Assembly: GCA_024235035.1 (NCBI GenBank)
Contig: JACKNE010000013.1
Coordinates: 109,153-173,152, forward strand
DNA from: Gammaproteobacteria bacterium
Lineage (GTDB): Bacteria > Pseudomonadota > Gammaproteobacteria > Competibacterales > Competibacteraceae
DNA length: 64,000 nucleotides
Reading direction: 5' to 3'
Under the pieces are notes generated by a model. That model did no database searches, was not told where the DNA came from, and worked only from the letters and a program-made list of their open reading frames with translations. Position 1 is the stretch's first letter. Every line of letters starts with the position of its first letter. Shown one piece after another: positions 60,205 through 64,000 of this stretch. Made by a program: the position numbers and the translations under genes.

Positions 60205-60495
60205 TCAGACATCCCTGCGGATGCCGGTCAAGCGATTGACCAGCACGTTTTCGCAAACCTTGAACAGGGTATAAAACAACAAGCTGAGATAGCCGTAACT
60301 GAGTAGCTCGATCAATTGGCGCAAAGCGCCATCGGCGATCACCATGGCGCCATGTTCGATATACAGATCGATATTTGCCTTGAGCAGGACAAATAGATTC
60401 AGAGAGGTGACCCCAAACAGAAAAAAGAAAAGCCCCATCAATAGAAAAGTCAGCCACCAATGCTGAAATAGAAATTTAATCAAGGTCTTTCGCAT
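60205..60495 (-). CDS. small membrane protein of unknown function, 96 aa
   Basis: Starting at the ATG 60495 (GAGAG upstream), the protein is RKTLIKFLFQHWWLTFLLMG followed by a first hydrophobic helix (FFFLFGVTSLNLFVLL, residues 20-36) and a second (LLSYGYLSLLFYTLFKV, about 63-80). I recognise no family. It lies between the mipA unit and the REP cluster on the same strand as both. Confidence 0.6.
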   Translation of the reverse strand: MRKTLIKFLFQHWWLTFLLMGLFFFLFGVTSLNLFVLLKANIDLYIEHGAMVIADGALRQLIELLSYGYLSLLFYTLFKVCENVLVNRLTGIRRDV

Positions 60496-60593
60496 CGATT
60501 TACTCTCGACTATGGAGCTGGGCAAGATCGGCAAGATACCTCAAGGAAAACAACAACACTAGCCTGCAAATGAGCAAACAGAAACCAAAAATT

Positions 60594-60623
60594 GGTTGGG
60601 CTTCGCTGCGCTCAGCACCAACC
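60594..60623. repeat. REP element, degenerate head copy
   Basis: GGTTGGGCTTCGCTGCGCTC followed by AGCACCAACC, then TACA: a hairpin with GTAG head on the minus strand. It is nearly the same as the element at 25753-25784 and precedes three tandem copies of a related element. Confidence 0.75.
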
Positions 60624-60625
60624 TA

Positions 60626-60787
60626 CATTGAGCAAACAGTAGGTTGGGGTGAGCAAGCGAACCCCAACAGCCCGCTCTTACATTGAGCAAACAGTAGGTT
60701 GAGGTGAGCAGGCGAACCCCAACAGCCCGCTCTTACATTGAGCAAACAGTAGGTTGGGGTGAGCAGGCGAACCCCAACAGCCCGATT
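60626..60787. repeat. three tandem 55-bp REP units
   Basis: The unit CATTGAGCAAACAGTAGGTT... repeats at 60626, 60681 and 60736 with period 55 and one or two differences. Each unit contains GTAG followed by a perfect stem GTTGGGGT / ACCCCAAC around a 10-base loop (the middle unit has one stem mismatch). The array ends 32 bases from the stop of the RAYT transposase gene. Confidence 0.9.
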
Positions 60788-60818
60788 GAGCAGGTCATAC
60801 AAATCTCACATGCCTGCA

Positions 60819-61343
60819 TCACTCTCCGAACCCGGTCTCTTCCGTAGCCTCCGACGCCCAATCTGACGCCACCAGACCTTGCCGGATATAGCGATGGATC
60901 GACGAATACGGCCAATCCACCGCACGTATCACGAGCCCATGCTTGACTGGATTGAAGTGAATGTAAGCGACATGACACGCGAAGTCCTGCTCGTCCCGAA
61001 TCAGGTGTTCCCAGTAGCGACGTTGCCAAATGCCGCGCTCACCCTTGGTCGTGCGGCTGAGTGAGCGGCGCTCCACTGGAGGCATTTGCCGGGAAAACCC
61101 CGCCTTGATGAGCATCCAGCGTGTGGCAAAATCCGCATCGTTGGTCGGCAACATCCAGATCGCGTGCAGATGCTCGGGGAGAATGACCATCGCATCGATA
61201 CCGAAAGGATGCTCACGCCGGACGTGCCGCAGCGTTTCTCGCAATGCATCAATGTATTCGACGAGCAAGCTGGATTGGCGATCGGCCAGGTTGACCGTGA
61301 AGAAGTAGGTTGCTCCAGCAATTCTGGCGCGGCGGTATCGCAT
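60819..61343 (-). CDS. REP-associated tyrosine transposase (RAYT, Y1 HUH family)
   Basis: 174 residues. The HUH motif is LPEHLHAIWMLP (about residue 60; His-Leu-His), and the catalytic tyrosine region is CHVAYIHFNPVKHGLV (about 128-143). The N-terminus MRYRRARIAGATYFFTVNLA is typical of the family. RAYTs cut single-stranded GTAG-headed hairpins, which are present on both sides of this gene, in opposite orientation. The start at 61343 agrees with the family N-terminus; the longer frame upstream runs through a REP and the neighbouring gene. Active residues look intact. Confidence 0.9.
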   Translation of the reverse strand: MRYRRARIAGATYFFTVNLADRQSSLLVEYIDALRETLRHVRREHPFGIDAMVILPEHLHAIWMLPTNDADFATRWMLIKAGFSRQMPPVERRSLSRTTKGERGIWQRRYWEHLIRDEQDFACHVAYIHFNPVKHGLVIRAVDWPYSSIHRYIRQGLVASDWASEATEETGFGE

Positions 61344-61401
61344 CGTGCATGTACCCCGGATAGGTTGAGCATTGAGATTAGTACACGACGCAACATTCCG
61401 T

Positions 61402-61430
61402 GTTGGGGTTCCTTCGTCACCCCAACCTAC
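61402..61430. repeat. REP element upstream of the RAYT gene, inverted relative to the array
   Basis: GTTGGGGT and ACCCCAAC around TTCCTTCGTC, followed by CTAC, so GTAG-headed on the minus strand. It mirrors the plus-strand array at 60626-60787, giving a REP-RAYT-inverted REP unit. It lies 23 bases after the stop of the TIR-FGE gene. Confidence 0.88.
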
Positions 61431-61452
61431 TCCTCCTGCTAGCCTGCCTGGC

Positions 61453-62667
61453 TCACGACTGGACCTGGGCCAGACGAAAGCCGAAGATGCGGTTGCGGAG
61501 ACCGGGCTCGAAGTGGTAGCGGTACGCGGAGCGCGCGTTGCGACCGTGGATGATCCAGGATCCGCCCCGCAGGACGCGCCTCTCGCCAGGAGCACCGCCC
61601 AACCAAGCCGAACCGTCGGTGGGAGCACTTTGGTAGTTATCATGCCAGTGATCCTGGCACCATTCCCAAACATTACCGTGCATTTCATGCAGACCCCAAG
61701 GATTAGGGGGTAGGCTACCCACTGGCACGGTCTTTTCCCGATACAGGCCCTTTTTGCCGCCCGCATAGGGAGAGCTGCCGTTATAGTTGACCTGCTCCGG
61801 CGTGATGTTCGCACCGAAACTGAACGGCGTCGTCGTACCTGCGCGGCAGGCATACTCCCATTCCGCCTCGCTGGGCAGCCGGTAGCCACGCTCGGTTTGT
61901 CCGTTCAACCAGTCACAGTAGGCTTGGGCATCTGTCCAGGAGACGTTGATCACCGGTCGGTTGCCCCGACCCCAGCCTCTATCTTCTGGCTTCGCCTGCC
62001 TCGTAGCATCGCAATAGCGATCATAGTCGTCGAAGGTCACGGCATGTACACCCAAGGCAAAGGGCTTGGCGATGCGCACTTCATGTTGCGGGCCTTCATC
62101 ATCAAAACGCTCCGGCTCGTCCGGCGGCGAGCCCATGAGAAATCGACCCGCTGGAATCACCACCATCAATGGACCTTCACCACCGATCTTTAAAGAGTCA
62201 CGGAAAGTTTGGCCCGGCTTTGTCAGTTCAAATCTCCCATCCACCTCTTTTGCTAAAGAAGAGGACGCCAAGCCAGCACCATTCAGATGCAGCCGCAAGG
62301 ATTCCAGCAGTTGCGCCAGACCGGGATGCTCTGGCTCTCCCGTCCAACTCACCAAATCCGCCGTTTGAATGCGCCCAAATCCGTAGGGAAACGCCACGCG
62401 CTCAATGAACGCGGGAAACAACATGTCTTCGCGTTTGCCGTACTCAGCCTCTTCCAGCACGTAATCGCTATCGCGTGATTGAGCCGACCAGAGCGTCACC
62501 ACCGCCCGCGTTGCATGAAGTTCTTTTTCGATTTCCCGGTGCCAGCGTCGGCCCACGGGGGTTTGAACGTCCATGAACACCGACCATCCTTCCGCTCGCA
62601 ATCGTTCGGCCAACCGGGTGGCAATGACACTATCCGTTCGTGAATAACCAATGAAAATGTCGCTCAT
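61453..62667 (-). CDS. TIR domain fused to FGE-sulfatase (C-type lectin fold) domain
   Basis: 404 residues. Residues 1-130 are a TIR domain (FIGYSRTDSVIATRLAERL, VVTLWSAQSRDSDYVLEEAE; candidate catalytic Glu in the last segment). Residues 160-402 are an FGE-sulfatase domain (GEGPLMVVIPAGRFLMGSPP, NVSWTDAQAYCDWLNGQT, RLPSEAEWEYACRAGT, LHEMHGNVWEWCQDHW). The active cysteines of true formylglycine-generating enzymes, in the last 40 residues, are missing, so this domain probably binds a ligand instead of acting as an oxidase. The C-terminal block RVLRGGSW...GFRLA has the layout of diversity-generating-retroelement variable proteins. A sensor/effector role in conflict or signalling is inferred. 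Confidence 0.85.
   Translation of the reverse strand: MSDIFIGYSRTDSVIATRLAERLRAEGWSVFMDVQTPVGRRWHREIEKELHATRAVVTLWSAQSRDSDYVLEEAEYGKREDMLFPAFIERVAFPYGFGRIQTADLVSWTGEPEHPGLAQLLESLRLHLNGAGLASSSLAKEVDGRFELTKPGQTFRDSLKIGGEGPLMVVIPAGRFLMGSPPDEPERFDDEGPQHEVRIAKPFALGVHAVTFDDYDRYCDATRQAKPEDRGWGRGNRPVINVSWTDAQAYCDWLNGQTERGYRLPSEAEWEYACRAGTTTPFSFGANITPEQVNYNGSSPYAGGKKGLYREKTVPVGSLPPNPWGLHEMHGNVWEWCQDHWHDNYQSAPTDGSAWLGGAPGERRVLRGGSWIIHGRNARSAYRYHFEPGLRNRIFGFRLAQVQS
61482..61554 (-). other. candidate DGR variable region of the TIR-FGE gene
   Basis: Between GGSW and GFR the residues at usual variable positions are I, I, H, Y, Y, H, F, L, N, R, I, F, all encoded by NNC codons (ATC, CAC, TAC, TTC, CTC, AAC, CGC). 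Fixed positions keep RN-RSA-R-P-R. This is what adenine mutagenesis of AAC codons in a template repeat would leave. The genome's general bias for C-ending codons weakens the argument. No template repeat or reverse transcriptase was found in the window. Confidence 0.45.
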
Positions 62668-62805
62668 CCCAAAGTTCCATATGACGCAAAAGCTAGTGTG
62701 GCCCGTTCACGGTATCCCACGCGCTTGGAAGCGGTCGCCACCACTGCCTATACTGGCGAGTATTATAGGTAATATATCCTGCAACGATAGAGAGACAAAA
62801 CCATC

Positions 62806-63285
62806 ATGAAACGGCGCGACTTTCTCGAGCAATGGGGCCTCTCCCGCCTGAAGATCAACCTCGGTGTTCTCAACGGTGAATTCGAACCGCACGATCCCGA
62901 CCGAGGAGCCGCCTGGGATCTGTACGTAGAATTGCTCACGCGCATCACCACCCAGGGTCTCCCTCCCGAGCACGGCGACGAAAAAACCGCGCTGGACAGC
63001 GTCCATGCGATCTTCCCGTTGACCCGCGAGATTCTGAGACGACACGGCTCGGGCTGCGGAGAATTCGCCAAGCTGGCGATCCCGGTGCTCAACCAAGTCA
63101 TTCGCCCGTTTACCGCAAAATGGCATCGCCTGTCACTGGCGGGCGCTTTCCAGGATGCCGACCGCTGTTGCGAATTCCGCACCGAATTGGCAGCCCTGCA
63201 AACGATCTTGCGCAGCTATACTCGCGCCCTCGCCGCCTTGGCCAACGTCGAGGACTGGACGGACTTGGAGGAATCCGGCGTTTAG
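62806..63285 (+). CDS. conserved-looking protein of unknown function, 159 aa
   Basis: I cannot name a family. It is a soluble, helical protein (KRRDFLEQWGLSRLKINLGV, AAWDLYVELLTRITTQGLPP, FPLTREILRRHGSGCGEFAK, VIRPFTAKWHRLSLAGAFQD), acidic at the C-terminus (EDWTDLEESGV). Such a compact sequence with many Trp and Arg suggests a real, conserved domain. It is divergent from the TIR-FGE gene, with 138 bases between start codons, so the two may share a regulatory region and a system. An antisense ORF over the same region is not protein-like. Confidence 0.7.
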   Translation: MKRRDFLEQWGLSRLKINLGVLNGEFEPHDPDRGAAWDLYVELLTRITTQGLPPEHGDEKTALDSVHAIFPLTREILRRHGSGCGEFAKLAIPVLNQVIRPFTAKWHRLSLAGAFQDADRCCEFRTELAALQTILRSYTRALAALANVEDWTDLEESGV

Positions 63286-63329
63286 GCGATTTTCGCGAAA
63301 GACCTGACAAAAAAGGAACCCCCTGACTC

Positions 63330-64000
63330 ATGAGTCCCGATGCTCTCTTCGTCTTCGGCCTGTTGGCCGTGACCGTGGTATTGTTCGCCAGCGACCGGCT
63401 ACGCCCCGATGTCGTCGCCCTGTTGGTCATTCTCGCCCTGATTCTCGGCGACATCCTGCCCGTCGCCCAAGCCGTGGCTGGCTTCGGCGATTCCTTGGTA
63501 CTGCTGATCGCCGGCCTGTTCGTGGTCGGAGAAGGTCTGGTGCGCACCGGCATCGCTTATCAAGTCGGAGTCTGGCTGACGCGCATGGCCGGCGCCAGCG
63601 AAAGCCGATTGTTGATTCTCCTGATGTTCGCGGTGGCTGGACTGGGCGCCTTCATGAGCTCCACCGGCGTCGTCGCCATCTTTATCCCGGTCGTGCTGAG
63701 CATCACCGCTCGGCTCGGCATCAGCCCCAGTCGATTGATGATGCCGATGGCCTTCGCAGCTCTGTTCAGCGGCATGTTGACCTTGATCGCCACACCACCC
63801 AACCTGGTGATCAATGACGCCTTGCGCAACGCCGACCTACAACCGTTTGGCTTTTTCGACATCACCCCCATCGGTCTACTGGCGCTCGCACTGGGCATCG
63901 TTTACATGTGGATTGTCGGCTCCCGCCTGCTGCCAGCCAGCTCCACGAAAACAGGAACCGCTGGCCGCCGGCAGACGCTCCTGGAACTGGCTGAAAGCTA
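63330..64000 (+). CDS. SLC13/DASS-family permease, N-terminal part (cut by window edge)
   Basis: The first 223 codons of a multi-helix anion transporter are visible. The N-terminus FVFGLLAVTVVLFASDRLRP, LLIAGLFVVGEGLVRTGIA, AGLGAFMSSTGVVAIFIPVV and LTLIATPPNLVINDAL carry the SNT/TPPN-type substrate loop of the SLC13 (citrate/sulfate/dicarboxylate) group. AAGGA lies upstream of the ATG at 63330. The remainder, where TrkA-C domains occur in relatives, lies outside. Substrate cannot be told. Confidence 0.85.
   Translation, partial: MSPDALFVFGLLAVTVVLFASDRLRPDVVALLVILALILGDILPVAQAVAGFGDSLVLLIAGLFVVGEGLVRTGIAYQVGVWLTRMAGASESRLLILLMFAVAGLGAFMSSTGVVAIFIPVVLSITARLGISPSRLMMPMAFAALFSGMLTLIATPPNLVINDALRNADLQPFGFFDITPIGLLALALGIVYMWIVGSRLLPASSTKTGTAGRRQTLLELAES

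Noticed and set aside
60626..60787. CRISPR-like array
   Set aside because: The 55-bp units have no unique spacers and carry GTAG-headed hairpins next to a RAYT gene; REP elements explain them.
61453..64000. DGR reverse transcriptase, avd or template repeat near the TIR-FGE gene
   Set aside because: I looked for a reverse transcriptase frame and a second adenine-rich copy of the tail and found neither in the window; any DGR must act from elsewhere.
1..64000. tRNA, rRNA or riboswitch
   Set aside because: No cloverleaf with a TTC-A/G T-loop, rRNA stretch or known riboswitch core was recognised by eye; a covariance-model scan would be needed to exclude them.

Overview
The window is 64 kb of GC-rich bacterial chromosome, and nearly every gene in it looks gammaproteobacterial. 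A fructose PTS operon, Entner-Doudoroff genes, a porin, MipA/OmpV, a CusAB efflux pump, Hcp of a type VI secretion system and a GTAG-headed REP family with its transposase point to a free-living Gram-negative bacterium. The mix recalls Competibacter-type organisms, but that assignment is a guess from memory. I saw no rRNA, tRNA or CRISPR array.

Layout. 0-13 kb: ABC ATPase (cut by the left edge), glycerate kinase, gamma-glutamyltransferase, a PolB-type exonuclease, a first bufferin (BufABC) cluster followed by an ECF sigma/anti-sigma pair, Ada, an alkaline phosphatase and a secreted protein of unknown role. 13-20 kb: a 1400-residue TIR-NACHT-pentapeptide-WD40 protein with nine almost identical WD40 repeats, RatA, and hcp with a sigma54-type promoter followed by a papain-like (AvrRpt2/C39-like) protease. 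20-24 kb: a second bufferin cluster with DoxX and a protoglobin-like protein. 24-36 kb: cytochrome b561, a small 20-residue-repeat protein, edd-eda, an LMW phosphatase/cupin pair, a GST, a decayed aldo/keto reductase and cusBA. 36-45 kb: an AT-rich stretch with paired DnaA boxes and a ribbon-helix-helix gene, an APC permease, a LacI regulator and a giant CheB-CheR-PAS-GGDEF-EAL protein. 45-48.4 kb: a scarred region with transposase remnants, a PEP-CTERM-like secreted protein and a methyltransferase split by an IS5-family element. 48.4-58 kb: porin, D-lactate dehydrogenase, a complete fructose PTS operon (fruB-EI fusion, fruK, fruA) and a nucleoside transporter. 58-64 kb: hydrolase, MipA, a REP/RAYT unit, a TIR-FGE protein whose C-terminus looks like a diversity-generating-retroelement variable region, a small conserved-looking protein and the start of an SLC13 permease.

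How the parts work together. Identical LacI-type operators (TGTAAACGATTACA and its reverse complement) lie before the porin and the fructose operon, with a related palindrome before the lacI-type gene itself. This suggests one sugar regulon: outer-membrane entry, PTS uptake and phosphorylation. Edd/Eda and D-LDH could act downstream in carbon flow, but no operator was seen in front of them. Two TIR proteins with repeat-rich or variable sensor modules, the T6SS tube/protease pair and the RatA-like protein form the conflict-related content. The most notable points are the TIR-FGE protein with a candidate variable tail, the WD40 repeats homogenised at DNA level, the two different bufferin clusters, and the sigma54-hcp-protease unit.
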